This document shows positions 1-10,600 of a stretch of 64,000 nt of DNA, in pieces; position 1 is the stretch's first letter, and the number at the start of each line of letters is the position of its first letter. Made by a program: the position numbers and the translations under genes. The notes beneath the pieces were generated by a model. That model made no database searches, was not told the DNA's origin, and saw nothing but the letters and a program-made list of their open reading frames with translations. The stretch is from Puffinus mauretanicus. Its lineage: Eukaryota; Chordata; Aves; Procellariiformes; Procellariidae. The stretch covers positions 682,001-746,000 of the forward strand of contig JAJKFH010000801.1 of the NCBI GenBank assembly GCA_023333565.1, read 5' to 3'.

Positions 1-2527
1 AGGAATCAGCTGGAAACAGACACTTAAATCCTAACTGCCTTTATGTCTTTTTCTGGGAGGCTAGAGAGGCAGGCTGAAAACCCAAACATCACTAATAAGC
101 TTTCTCCACAGTTGTATTTAGCATGCTTCATTGTTATTATGTTTTTTGTTAAGTAGTTACTGGAATTACTGTTTTGTGTTACACTCAGAGAAGGTGTTTG
201 CTGTCGGGGGTGGTTTCTTGGTTGGTTTTTGGGTTTGTTTGGGTTTTTTTCCCTGACAGTCTTTTCCCACCTTCATTGGGTCCTTTGTAAGTGGTGGGTG
301 GGGTGTTGAGGGGTCGGGAATGCGTGTGGATTCTGCTTTCATTGTGAGTGAGGACTACTGGCTTCTGACGTCTTTGCAGAAGACTGACCTGCTGAGTTGT
401 GATAGCTTACTGAAGCCTATATGTGAGCAGTCTTCTGCTAAAGAGTTAGCACAGATTTGGCCCAGTGCTGACAAGAAGTGCAGGGAGCAGGGGAACTGTA
501 ACTGTATAATTAACCATCTTATAAAGGCAGTTGGTGTCACCTAGTTACTTATATCCAATATTCTGCTTAGCCTGGCTTGTCCAGCTATGTGATAATGAGA
601 TGACTCACCTTTTCAACAAGTATACCCTAGTGCTTCTGTTGTTCTTGACCAGTAGTATTGTTAAACTTCTTTCGGTGTGTAGAAGTACTTGAATAATCAT
701 AATCTGAGGAAGCTTCTAATCCTGGAATGATAAAAGATCCTCCCAGTGTTCCTGCTAACTCTGTAGTTGCATGAGTTGGTCTCGGATGTATTCAAAAAAT
801 TATTCTCAGGTGTATTCTGAAATCTATTTTTAGTGGTAGCAATGTCTACTTTAATGGAGTGTACTTGAAGTTTAATTTGCTTTGAATAGAATTATTGCTT
901 TCACTGTCTTCGCTAACTTCATTATCTCCAGGTAATATTTTCTGATAGCATCTTTTTAATTACTATTTCATCACTCAGGTTGGTTGTTGTCTTTTTTTTC
1001 CCCATTAGCAATTTTCTTTTCCCATGTGGAACATGCGACCACTTTGAGGCGGGGGAAGAGATGTTCTTGCGGGGGGCGGGGAGGAGCAGAGGGAATCTCC
1101 CTCCTGCTTTAATTTTAGGACCAACTGTGGTTTCTGGCTCCTGCTTATACGTATGTCTCCTTTCCTCTTCTCTGTTGTCCTCTTTCTTTTGGGAAATGTT
1201 TCAGTAATGTTATGGGGATGTGTGCTTTTCTTTTAAGTACACCTGCCTTGTTATGCACTCTTTTATACTGTAGATAATCTGAAGCTGTGAAGAAATGAGT
1301 TTTTCCTACTGTAATAGTTTTTTACGATGTGCAGAGATTTTTTTTCATGAATAAACAAACGGCTTTCTTCTCACTTTACAAGTTACAAACAAGATTTTCC
1401 TTGTTATCTGTTGCTTAAAATCCAAGCAGTTATTTCTGCACCCTGCAAGTGTGAATGCTTATTATGCATGTCTTTGACTCTTCAGATCTGTGTGCAGGCT
1501 TCCTGGCTGAAAACAGTGATTCAGGGATTCTTTCATTACATGCACAGTCTTGGTCTGCAGTGTCAAAAACTATTACTGAGAGATAATCCTTTGACCTGTG
1601 TATAATGAACTCTTGATCTCAGTTGAGTTCCCTGTGGACACATGTCTAAGGCATATAAGTGGTTTTAGTAAGCACTAATTGGCACTTTGGTTTGCAGTTG
1701 CAGCAGTATGCAAGGGCACACATGCAGTTTTGTCATATAGAGTTCATTTTTCTGATTATGAAATGCATTTTTGCTGCCACCAATGTTATGTTATAGGGTT
1801 CCTGTTTTGAGTCCTCCCACTTTTGAAATGACTTCTGCATTAGTCTGTGACCCTGCAACATTATCAGCATTAAGGATGTGATGTTCTAAAACTCTGATTT
1901 AGAATCCAAGTGCAAGTCCAGGATAAGAGGCTTTTGGTTCTGCTCAGAAAACTAAGTACTACTAAGCAAGCAGGTATAGATAAGAAAAGTGAAAGGCATT
2001 GTACCTTTCTCTGTACTGCAGTCCTCTTTGGAGGTGTGGTACCTTTTTGAAGAATCATTGGACTTGCTGGTTGCTATGTTTAGAAGTTTAACTCTTAAAA
2101 TAAAAAAAAAATTGAGTTCTAGATAACTTTACAGCTTTTGGAAAGACACTAACAGTAATATGATGAGGCTAGAGCCTTATTTGGTGTCGGGGCTGAAACT
2201 GCTTACTATGAGCATCCCTGGGAAACTTTTTGATGTAGTGTCTTATTTCTGCTGCTCTGCACATGTAGGGTATTAGCTCACCATTTTAATGGAATCCTTC
2301 TCTTTTGTAATAACATATTTTACATAAAACTCTTCTTTAAAGGGGGAAAAAAAAGAAAGTAGGGGACCATGGACTTCCTATGGAAATTAAGCAATGCTTA
2401 AGGTGTTCTGTGTAGCTTGTCAGCTTCCTAATGATGTTAAGATCCAAATAGTCACCTCTGCAGTGTTGGCTTTTGGGAAACTCGCTTGAAGATGGATTTA
2501 AAGAGTGTGTCTTTAATTTCTGCACAG
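1..2527 (+). other. ACTR3B: ACTR3B intron, 3' part (upstream end outside window)
   Basis: This stretch lies upstream of the first recognised coding exon and ends in a pyrimidine-rich tract and AG at 2526-2527. No exon was found in it: no frame encodes the ACTR3 residues expected just before the 2528 exon, so the intron is at least 2.5 kb. It holds a T/G-rich stretch at about 180-250 and ordinary AT-rich intronic DNA. No recognisable interspersed repeat stands out. Confidence 0.8.
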
Positions 2528-2653
2528 AATGTGGTTCTGTCAGGAGGATCCACGATGTTCAGGGACTTTGGACGACGACTGCAAAGGGATTTGAAGAGAG
2601 TAGTGGATGCAAGATTGCGACTTAGCGAGGAACTCAGTGGTGGTCGGATAAAA
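2528..2653 (+). CDS. ACTR3B: ACTR3B internal coding exon (third from last)
   Basis: The exon encodes 42 residues of actin-related protein 3, the ATP-binding subunit that pairs with ARP2 in the Arp2/3 complex to nucleate branched actin filaments in the cytoplasm. It begins [11 protein letters not shown], the conserved actin-fold segment near the nucleotide cleft, and continues through [11 protein letters not shown] to GGRIK. The acceptor is TGCACAG at 2521-2527 and the donor is GTAAGA at 2654. It is 126 bp and phase 0 at both ends. The residues V-V after KR and R-I-K at the end fit the ACTR3B paralogue better than ACTR3, as I recall the family. In the about 418-residue family protein this corresponds to roughly residues 318-359. 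Confidence 0.93.
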
Positions 2654-3102
2654 GTAAGAAAGAATTTCAAGTGCATTGATTACATGAGTAGTGAAAGAAA
2701 TAAAGTTCAGAATTTTCACCTCACTAGTGAAAATGCAGTGTTGTAAAATGAGTAGTATATATGTATGTGTTGTTAAACATGTTGGTGGCCTTGCAATGTA
2801 TGGCATGTCTTTACAGGAGCCTTAAAGTTACTGTGAGCAGTCTCTCAGGGCATTTCTGGTTTCCCTTCTAGGAGATATGTGATCTTAGCAGTAGGCAAGA
2901 GTGATTTAACTGTTGTGTCCTTCAGCATACTAATCGTGAAGAGTTTTATGACTTGGTCTCCTAGGGAACGTGGCAGACTGAGTAATAAGTGTGAGATAGG
3001 GATGTGAATGGAGGGCTGAAGATGTCTGGGTCTGAGCATTTTCAGTTTGTAAGGATCTTGCCAGAAAATGTAAACCAACTAAATGCAAACTGTTTTTCTT
3101 AG
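2654..3102 (+). other. ACTR3B: ACTR3B intron (449 bp)
   Basis: The intron runs from the GTAAGA donor at 2654 to a TTTTTCTTAG acceptor ending at 3102. It is phase 0. Nothing else is recognised inside it; the open frames on either strand here are short and unrelated to any family I know. Confidence 0.9.
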
Positions 3103-3186
3103 CCCAAACCAGTTGAAGTTCAAGTGATAACACATCACATGCAGCGTTACGCAGTTTGGTTCGGCGGTTCCATGCTGGCTTCAACA
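3103..3186 (+). CDS. ACTR3B: ACTR3B internal coding exon (penultimate)
   Basis: The exon encodes 28 residues starting P-K-P-V-E-V and including [19 protein letters not shown], the near-invariant C-terminal actin-fold segment of ARP3 (the WFGGS-A-S block shared with actins). It is 84 bp, phase 0 at both ends, with acceptor TTCTTAG ending at 3102 and a consensus GTAAGT donor at 3187. PKPVEV rather than PKPIDV favours ACTR3B over ACTR3, from remembered paralogue differences. It joins in frame to the exons on both sides without any lesion. Confidence 0.94.
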
Positions 3187-3784
3187 GTAAGTCTTTATCA
3201 AAATTGTTCTGATTTTTTTTTATTGCATATTGTCTTCTGGCTATATTTGATCTGAGCACTAAGTTTTAAACCTTTTCATTGTGACAGCCTAAACTGTGTC
3301 ACATTCTGCAATCCTTACACAACTTTTATCTCAGTAAAATTTATACAGGGCAAGTGGGAGCTTTACTTGAGTAAGGGTATAATGATTTGACATAATTCTG
3401 AAGTAGTTTCTATATGATAGTGGCAATATAGTCCCTTTATTCTTGAAGTCGACACTAGAGGTTAGTTAGGACTTCAGGAATACAGGATCCAAATCAATGG
3501 TCTTAAACCCGAGAGAGAAGCAAATACAGGAAAATGGGAGCAATTCCTGTCTCCAAAGTGGGATTTCTTATTGCTGTGTTTAAAAGCAGTCTTCTGTCCA
3601 GACAAACTTTTCTTGATTAGTTGTATTCATATCCTAATATTTCTAGTTTTATTCTGTTTTAAAAATGTAATGCCATGTCATAAAGCTGCAGTCTACAAAA
3701 ATGTTAAGGCATTAGTTTATTTGTCGTTTTTTCTGCTTGATATATTCTTATGCTTTTGAGAGGGTTTGTTTTATATTTTCATAG
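3187..3784 (+). other. ACTR3B: ACTR3B last intron (598 bp)
   Basis: The intron has a consensus GTAAGT donor, a T-rich tract before the acceptor (about 3760-3780) and ATAG at 3781-3784. It is phase 0. No repeat or second exon is recognised in it. Confidence 0.9.
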
Positions 3785-3880
3785 CCAGAGTTTTTCCAAG
3801 TATGTCACACCAAGAAAGACTATGAAGAGTATGGCCCTAGTATTTGTCGTCATAATCCTGTTTTTGGAGTCATGTCATAA
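3785..3880 (+). CDS. ACTR3B: ACTR3B last coding exon with stop codon
   Basis: The exon encodes the final 31 residues of ARP3, starting P-E-F-F-Q-V-C-H-T and ending HNPVFGVMS, followed by TAA at 3878-3880. The ending is the conserved ARP3 C-terminus. Tyrosine in the EEYGPS motif is the ACTR3B form (ACTR3 has isoleucine there, as I recall), which is the strongest local cue for the paralogue. Together with the two upstream exons, 101 consecutive residues are encoded with no break, so the gene looks functional. The rest of the roughly 418-residue protein lies upstream of the window. Confidence 0.94.
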   Translation, partial: PEFFQVCHTKKDYEEYGPSICRHNPVFGVMS

Positions 3881-3959
3881 TGCTCGTCTAATGGAAACAA
3901 GATCTCTGATATCTCGCTGGTGAAGAAACTCATGTAATGCAGAGGAAGGCAGCAGATAC

Positions 3960-3967
3960 TGTAAATA
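3960..3967 (+). promoter_or_regulatory. Pumilio-type 3' UTR element (TGTAAATA)
   Basis: TGTAAATA lies 80 nt after the ACTR3B stop codon and matches the Pumilio recognition element UGUANAUA exactly. In the family, such sites recruit PUM proteins to repress or destabilise mRNA. An eight-base match can occur by chance, so function is an inference. Confidence 0.35.
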
Positions 3968-4232
3968 CTGAAGCAAGATGTGGTTGTCTTTTGGAAGCAT
4001 TTGGATCACCACCGTGCACTAAAGCACAACTTACAGCCCCAAGTCATTTCAGTAAAAGCCATTTCTCTGCTGACTACTTTAAAGCCTATCCTTCTTTCTT
4101 CCTAAATGTGAGGTAATTGAAAATAGGTAAGTCTCGGTTTAGGAGGTTGTGCAAATACTACTGAAACTGAATCTAGAAGAATAAGGCAGTGCTTTACTGC
4201 TTGTGGAAAGATTTAAACCTTTCCCACTTCTG

Positions 4233-4344
4233 CCCTGATTCTGCAATCAAATCTTAAGCAATGAGCACTAAATACCACATTGCCTTCAGGGGAGTTGGAA
4301 TGGATGCAGGTACCTGCCCAAATGGATTAGATTGCAGGATTGGG
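4233..4344. repeat. Ancient amniote palindromic repeat relic inside ACTR3B 3' UTR
   Basis: The left arm CCTGATTCTGCAATC (4235-4249) is mirrored by GATTGCAGGATTGGG (4330-4344), whose complement is CCCAATCCTGCAATC. A central segment, ATTGCCTTCAGGGGAG, resembles the short palindromic core of an abundant old amniote repeat that reads ATTGACTTCAATGGGA. I recognise the pattern but cannot name the family with certainty. It lies wholly within the inferred ACTR3B 3' UTR. Confidence 0.5.
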
Positions 4345-4704
4345 ACTGTACTTTGTAAATGTAGGTTTTTCATATCATTTTGTATTTTATGATATTGGTA
4401 GGGTGAATTGATGACTAGTTCTAAGCACGAACAGCTATCAATGTCATGGAGTGATGTTACGCATTTCCAGGTGTGAGGCATGTATCGGAGTTGTGCTGGT
4501 ATTTTTTTGGCAAAAAAAAAGCCATGTATGCTAGAAACTGATTTGTTGTTTGGATGACACAAACTAAGTGATTTACAATATTGTATGAAGTTTATTATAG
4601 CCACTGCTACTTCGTTTTGAATTTTCTGAAACTGTTTTATAGAAGATGATGTTTTGTTTTGATGTTGGTGAGTGGTGGATGACACACGGGCCTTGCACCA
4701 GTGA

Positions 4705-4710
4705 AATAAA
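4705..4710 (+). terminator. ACTR3B: ACTR3B polyadenylation signal AATAAA
   Basis: This is the first canonical AATAAA after the ACTR3B stop (3880). A GT-rich segment lies about 25 nt downstream, as expected for CstF binding. No earlier canonical AATAAA was seen between 3881 and 4704. Confidence 0.7.
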
Positions 4711-4796
4711 AGCTGTTAACATCTTTATGAATGTTTGTGGTAGTCATGATTTACATACTTGTCCATTTTATTTCACAAGGTTAGCTTTCCGTTTAT

Positions 4797-4965
4797 ATGG
4801 AATCATAGTTGGAAGGGACCTCTGGAGACTTCTGGTCCAGACTCCTGCTCAGTGCAGGGCTCACTTCAAGGTCAGATCTGCTTGCTCACGAGCAGTCAAG
4901 TTTCTGTGAATGTGTTCCTTAACGTCACTGGCAACCTGTTCCAGGGCTTAACTACTCTGATATGG
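4797..4965 (-). mobile_element. Old CR1 LINE 3'-end fragment (minus orientation)
   Basis: The + strand reads AATCATAG, then TTGGAAGGGACCTCTGGAGA, then an AGTCCAAC-like segment, and about 120 bp later GGCAACCTGTTCCAG followed by an ACTACTCTG segment. This is the antisense of the CR1 3' UTR and C-terminal end. It is clearly diverged, with small deletions relative to the young copies elsewhere in the window, so it is an old subfamily. It begins only about 90 bp beyond the ACTR3B polyadenylation signal. Confidence 0.8.
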
Positions 4966-6060
4966 GTACATGTTCTTGTATGGTGGACATGGTGTTTGTT
5001 CTTCTATGGTTTAAATCTAAACAGAGCAGGAAATCCTACTTATTTTGTCTGTGCTGATATTTAACTGGCATGGAGGGATTGAGACCAAACAATTATTTGT
5101 TCAGCATAAATTAGAAATTAAACAAAATGGGACTCCATGACTCAAGCCTGGTTCTGAATGCTTTTGAACTTAAAGCTCAGCTCTCAGGAGAAACACATTG
5201 AAGCTTACTTTGCTCAATCCTCTCACTAAGAAAGAAATGGGTAATCTAATATAATGTGTACTGTTTCAGCTTGTTCCAGTATTACATCAGCTTGTATGTG
5301 TTTAAATCTATGTTTCAAGTTTGTCACTGCACTGCTGGCTAGTTGGGTTTTTGGCCTGTACGGCAGGATCCAGAACCATGGGCACAACGTGGCTGGAGTC
5401 AGGCTTCAGAAGAATATTTACACGTTTAGTGCATTGAGCAAGTGTGGGCTGAAACACTGGTGTGCTCACTTGGTGCTACAAAATAGGGAATGCTGGGCAC
5501 GTGGCATAACTATGTGTTACTCTGTAGCCTGCAACCAGTTTTAGCCAGGGATTGAGATATCTCAGAGTTAGCAAGAGGTGGCATTTTTGCTCCACACTGC
5601 TCACATAAGGCATGGGCACCTATTTTTTGGGGGGGAAAAACTTCTTTCAAAAAGTAAGCAAGACTCACTTTGAAAACAAATGAGGAAATGTGCTCATGTT
5701 CACTCTTCATTATTTAAAAAAAAAAAAATCGATAGAAAGAAGACTAATACAGGATGTTCAAATGTCCCGGAGCTGAGTTCCTCTGTTCTTCAACTTTTTG
5801 GAAGACTGACCTGCCTATCACAGTACAGGCATGTGAGTTTAAAACAGTCATTGGGCGGAAAAAATTCAAGATGAGATGTGTCAGAGAACAAATGTAAATG
5901 TGAGTTCTTGGCCCCTTTTCTTCTGTCTTGCTGACTACTGTTAGACTAATTTAAGCTTGTTAGCAAGTTCAGTTCTGTTTATGGATTCCTTGTGAATAGT
6001 TAATGAATAAACACAAAGATCTGTGAACAGCAAGTTGAAAATTGATTCCCTAATCTGCTG
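4966..6060. other. Intergenic DNA, no gene seen
   Basis: This is AT-rich non-coding sequence with short unrelated open frames on both strands and A-run tracts at about 5713-5728. I see no conserved protein motif, splice-linked exon or recognisable repeat. Confidence 0.6.
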
Positions 6061-6062
6061 TT

Positions 6063-6195
6063 TTGGGCGCTCACCTGAGAAGGAGCACAGGCATTGGGTT
6101 TGAATCCTCTTGGACAGAGGAAGGAATTGAACCCAAGACTTAAAGCCAGAAGGGCCAGCAGGTATCTATTCTGCCTCCAGACACTTAAACACCAG
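6063..6195. repeat. Palindromic tRNA-like SINE relic with two opposed B boxes
   Basis: GGTTTGAATCC at 6097-6107 matches the RNA polymerase III B box (GGTTCRANNCC) with one change. GGAATTGAACC at 6123-6133 is a perfect B box on the opposite strand (GGTTCAATTCC). The preceding GGGCGCTCACCTGAGA and the tail after the second box resemble the two halves of a well-known amniote repeat built as an inverted pair of tRNA-like pieces. I cannot assign the family name. It is not a functional tRNA gene. Confidence 0.5.
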
Positions 6196-7465
6196 CAGTT
6201 ACTAGTGCACTTCTGCAAAGTGTGATTTCTTAAGAAGTGCTCTCCCTAAACCTAATGCATCAAGGCAGATTTCTGGAGCCTGGTGAGGGTAATGGTTTGC
6301 TGCTCTAATAGCTTGCTGTTGCTGAAGGGGTTGTGGTACTTCTTTGTCCCTAGAGCAGGCTCTGGTGATCACAGGACACTTCTGTGAGATGACTTAATAT
6401 GCTAACCTTGCAGAAAACTCTCCTCACCCCTGTTTTCTTGAATGCAATAATGTGTCAGATTGGCTCACCATGTTTGGTGAAACTGCAAATGTATTGAATA
6501 GAACAATGAACCTGGACCTAAACTGGTCTTGAGCTTTGCTCCTGGTTGCTTAATGATTCTTGTGAAGTTGGTTCCTCTGTTCTGTTCTTTTCTTACTGGC
6601 TTGTAAAATGCCTTGAAAATCTATTGAAAAGCACTGTAAAGATGTAGGTCAACAGCATTGCGCAGTGGTGGGACTGCATGGAGACAGAGCATAGGTAGGC
6701 TAAATTGCAGCAAGAAGTTCAGTCTGATCTGCATAGTTATAACTGGGTCTTCTGGCTTCGTTGAGGGCTTATGGTACCATATGCCCATTAGAAAAGGGGA
6801 TTACCTGTCCCCATCAACTGATTAGCAAATTATGTGGTTTAGCCTTGATGAACTTTGACTTTATTTGAGTCAATGCTCTAAAAGTGCAAGGTATTGTTTC
6901 CTGCTACCGATCCTCTGAGCCTTTTCCTTTTTTTTCAGTAGTATTTAAAGGCACTTAAGGCTTTTATGAACCTGAAGAGCATTGTGCACATGTTCAGTGT
7001 GGTACTTTCAATTAACTACAATTAGTGAAGTCTAATGTGAACTGGAGTACTGATCTTTCTGTAAATAATTCATTCTTTATGATCACTGGGTTCTCTCTCA
7101 TCTGGAAAAATTACTGTTGTGCAAACAAGTGTTGGAGATGGAACAAGTGAAAAGCTTATTTAAAACCACCAGGGATACTGAGCAGAGAGATGCAGCCTCC
7201 TGCTTAATTGAAAAGTGCATTGCATAACATTAAAAAGTGCTGTGTGGTGGTTGTCAGATAGTTACAGTGAATGAAAGCTCAGGTAAAACTATGGCAAAGG
7301 AACAGGCACTTACTTCATTTTTATACACTGGTCTCTAGCAAAACATAAAAAAAAAATCACAAAGAAACTATTGAAGGAGAACGTCCGTATAATTTTTCAA
7401 CTTCTTAGGTTTCTTTCATGCAAGCTGAATGTATGAGATGGAAGAAAGAGGCAGAATTTGTATGT
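6196..7465. other. Intergenic DNA, no gene seen
   Basis: This is unremarkable AT-rich sequence. No exon, RNA gene or recognisable repeat was found. The few short open frames have no recognisable motif. Confidence 0.55.
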
Positions 7466-7491
7466 ATTCTTACTGTTTATTCTTACTGTTT
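7466..7491 (+). repeat. Perfect 13-bp tandem duplication
   Basis: The 13-bp unit ATTCTTACTGTTT occurs twice, back to back (7466-7478 and 7479-7491), with no mismatch. This looks like a recent replication-slippage duplication. Confidence 0.9.
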
Positions 7492-7604
7492 CAGATCTGA
7501 TGATTCTCCTCTAAACACTCAGGCCTGACCCGAAGTCAGTGGAAAAGATTTCTCTTTGGCATTATTGATCCTGTAATGTTCTAGATTCCTTTCCATTTCT
7601 TACT

Positions 7605-7690
7605 GCCAACTACCATGTCAGTCTTGACCATGCTGCATCATTTTGGGCAAGTCACTTCATTTCTGTATGCTTTTTCTTGATATTTTCCTA
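7605..7690 (+). repeat. MIR/CORE-SINE-like relic
   Basis: The segment TTTTGGGCAAGTCACTTCAT followed by TTCTGTATGC matches the conserved 3' part of MIR-type tRNA-derived SINEs (CTTGGGCAAGTCACTTMAY, then CTCTGTGCC). Only this core is recognisable and the rest is diverged. Such relics are old and shared among amniotes. Confidence 0.5.
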
Positions 7691-10600
7691 GGGACTGCCT
7701 CTTAGAATACCTTAGCATTTGCTGCTCTGGCATAACTATCAAATCCTTGGGTGCAGATGTCTGACATGGTCACTTTGGCTTCAAAGAAAGTAGCATAATA
7801 ATATCCTGCGGGCAAGTCATCTCATTCTAGGATATGCATCTAAAACAGGTTGGTTGACTCATCCTTTGGCAGTGCTTTCTCCATTCAGTTGACTATAGAA
7901 ATCTATGATGTTTAGCATGGATGTTGCATCTTATTCTTAAAGGCTCAAAGTTAGAGGAAAAAAAAAAACCACCCTGATTTTGTTCTCTGGGCACTGCAGA
8001 CGGTACGCACTAAAGCAGTGTGATGAGGGAGCAGGCTCACTGAGGAGGAGGAGGGCTGGGGCGGTTCACTGCACTATACCCATGAAAAGTGATGAAGGAT
8101 GAGTGCTATGCTGCTTTAGCTTCCAAATAACTTGAGGATTTTTTACCTTAACGTTATTTAAATGAACAACCTCTGTGGCCCTGCTTGTATGTTCACAGCT
8201 TTAGTCTAACTGTGCCAACCTGTTATGTGTTAGTTACACTTTCTACCTGGTTTTATGAATGGTTTAAGAGTAATTCCTATAAACTGCAGCTTATTTACAT
8301 GGAAGGTAAGGATGTGCTAGCACAGCAGTTTTGATGTACCTCAGGAAACACTTGAGTGTCTAACAGCTGCCGTGCTGTGTCCTCACAGCGTTCGGCACAG
8401 AGCTCCTGTGAGGCAGTGGCTTTCTCATGTGTACCAGCACTCGTCACATTGTTCAAGAAGGAAATTTTGTCCACTCTATATGCAGTGCAGTTTAAATGGC
8501 ATTCATGTCTTGCAGCACTCTCCTGCCGGGCAGGTGAAAGGCTCCGGAGCCAGCCTAAGGATCTGTCTGCTGCCTTCAGCTATTGTCGAAGTAGAGGTCA
8601 AGCTAAATCGGGACATTTGGATTATTTTTTCAGCTTTCCCTCTGGTGAAATGGGGAAGAAGAGGGAGCACTTTGTAACTCCTTAGGGATTTAAATGAGAC
8701 TTTAATTTTTTACCAATACATTACAATAAAAGCTAGGTGTCATACTGGGGAGAGGCATGGGGGTTCATAGGTACCTGTAAATAATTAAACAAACTCCCTG
8801 TTGCCTCTCCTGCTTCTCTAGCGCTATTTGCCTTTATGTTCTCTTGAGTTCAACTGATGAACTTAGCTAGGTTATATTATTAGTCATTGTTTCTTACGTA
8901 TATCTAGTTTGAAGTTTGGTACTCCTTTGCTTGTAGTCCCAGGAGCCTGTTACATCTTCCCAGTTACATCAGCTGTTCTAAAATTAAAGATTTTACATTT
9001 CCCAACAAACACAGCATCTTGTGTTATAAATGAATACTTGGAAAATCACAAAGGAATTTTTTTCCTCACTTTCAATTTATCTTCCTCTGTAATTAGAGCA
9101 AGGTGAGAGTTTGTGATGCCTTTGCAATCATGTGTTTCTCCATTTTAAGAAGCGGTGTTCTGTTATGTCTGTTCTGCATCAGTAAATAAAGGAGCAGTGT
9201 GGTTTAACTGGGAGGCTGCATTCATCTCAAGCAATTTTTCAGCAGTTTGTGCTATTGTTTTTCCAGCACCCTGTGGGGTAATGACAAGAGTTGCAGCCAC
9301 TTTTACAAAGGGAAAATTGTTCACTGCCTTTGACAGGTGGTAGATACTGTATATGAAAGAGATATACATTTTTAATGCAAACCTGTATTGCTCATAATTC
9401 TATTTCTATTGGTAATCTGTAATTTGGTACAGGAGACAGATGCTTTGGGTCAGTTCCAGTAAGGATGTAGTCAAAACAAAATAGAAGTTACATTGCTGAG
9501 GTGGCAGGCACCTACCTGGCCCACAGAGTAGCTCCAGAATTGGCAGCTGGGTGATAAGGGTCCCCACATCTGGACTAGTCACTTAGGGTGACTGGAATTA
9601 GTTTATGAGCTGTGACACAGAGACCCTAAGAAATAGTAGGCATGACTGTGTCCTAATTCTTGTCCTTTCTCTGGAGCATCAAAATGCTTTAGGTACACTT
9701 TGGATTCAGAAACAGGATGCGTTTTGGGGGGGTTGCATTACCCTCCTTCAGAGTTCACTAACTTGGCAGGGCTCAGCCTTTTTAATGTGGCAGGTGATGC
9801 CTGCCTCCAAGGTACCAACCTTGAGGTAGGAACGGCTGCCGAGGAAACTTCTCCTCAGGTTCAAGTTGTCTCTTTTACTTTTGAAGTCTTACGCTAGCAG
9901 AGAATGTGAGAGGCTGGATCTAGCATCCAGGACTGGAGTGGGCAAGTTCTAGTTTCTACATTTGAACTACATTTATAGTAGTAATCATTGGTTAAAAATA
10001 CAAGTAACTCTTGGATCAGTGAAGAGTTCTTGAACACTGCATTACCTACCTGAGAATAATGGCTAGGTTCCGAATTATGTTTCCTTGTCCCATACCCTGT
10101 ATGTGCTCTTAGGCTGTAGATAAGCAAAAGGTTCAAGCAAACTCCTTCGGTTTCCTTGGCTCTTATTTTCTAGGGTAAAAACAAAATGTTGACAATATCT
10201 GTGTGGAGAACATAAATAAGAGATGACCGGAAGAGTAGTCCTTAGTAGTACTTGGGTGTATGGTCTGTTGTGGTTTCACTCCGTTTTGGACTGGGTCAGC
10301 ATTTACTGCAGTTTAAGTCCTCGTAACTTCTTGCCAAAGAATTGCTAGAAACCTATTTCTGCCCTTTGCTTGATGGTTGATTGATGTAAGCGGCAATTTA
10401 TGACAGATTTCTTTCAGTAGTTTTAATTTGTGCATCCAGTAAGGTACTTTAGAAAACCAACTATTGGTGCAATAAATAGGCCAAGTGAGAGTAGAAATCC
10501 TGATGTTTCTAGGCTGTGTATTCTGATGCTTATTAATCTTGCTGCTTGTTTAAAGCCTGCATCGCTGGCTCTGCTTATTGCTTTTACTGTGGCTTGCTTG

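Larger units (their letters stand above)
3881..4728 (+). other. ACTR3B: ACTR3B 3' untranslated region
   Basis: This follows the TAA stop and runs to the first canonical AATAAA (4705-4710). A GT-rich stretch (TGTTTGTGG, about 4733-4741) follows the signal as a plausible downstream element, so cleavage is inferred near 4725-4732. The UTR is therefore about 0.84 kb. It contains a Pumilio-type site at 3960-3967 and an ancient palindromic repeat at about 4233-4344. The antisense open frame of 143 codons across 4254-4685 is not considered real. Confidence 0.75.

Noticed and set aside
4254..4685. 143-codon minus-strand frame
   Set aside because: It lies antisense to the ACTR3B 3' UTR, covers the palindromic repeat and shows no protein motif.
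6097..6134. Possible tRNA gene from the B-box match
   Set aside because: No A box at the right spacing, no cloverleaf and no terminator T-run. Best explained as a SINE relic.
9163..9369. GAGKT P-loop-like string in a 68-codon minus-strand frame
   Set aside because: A short match in a short frame, no other NTPase motif, and no splice-linked neighbour exon.
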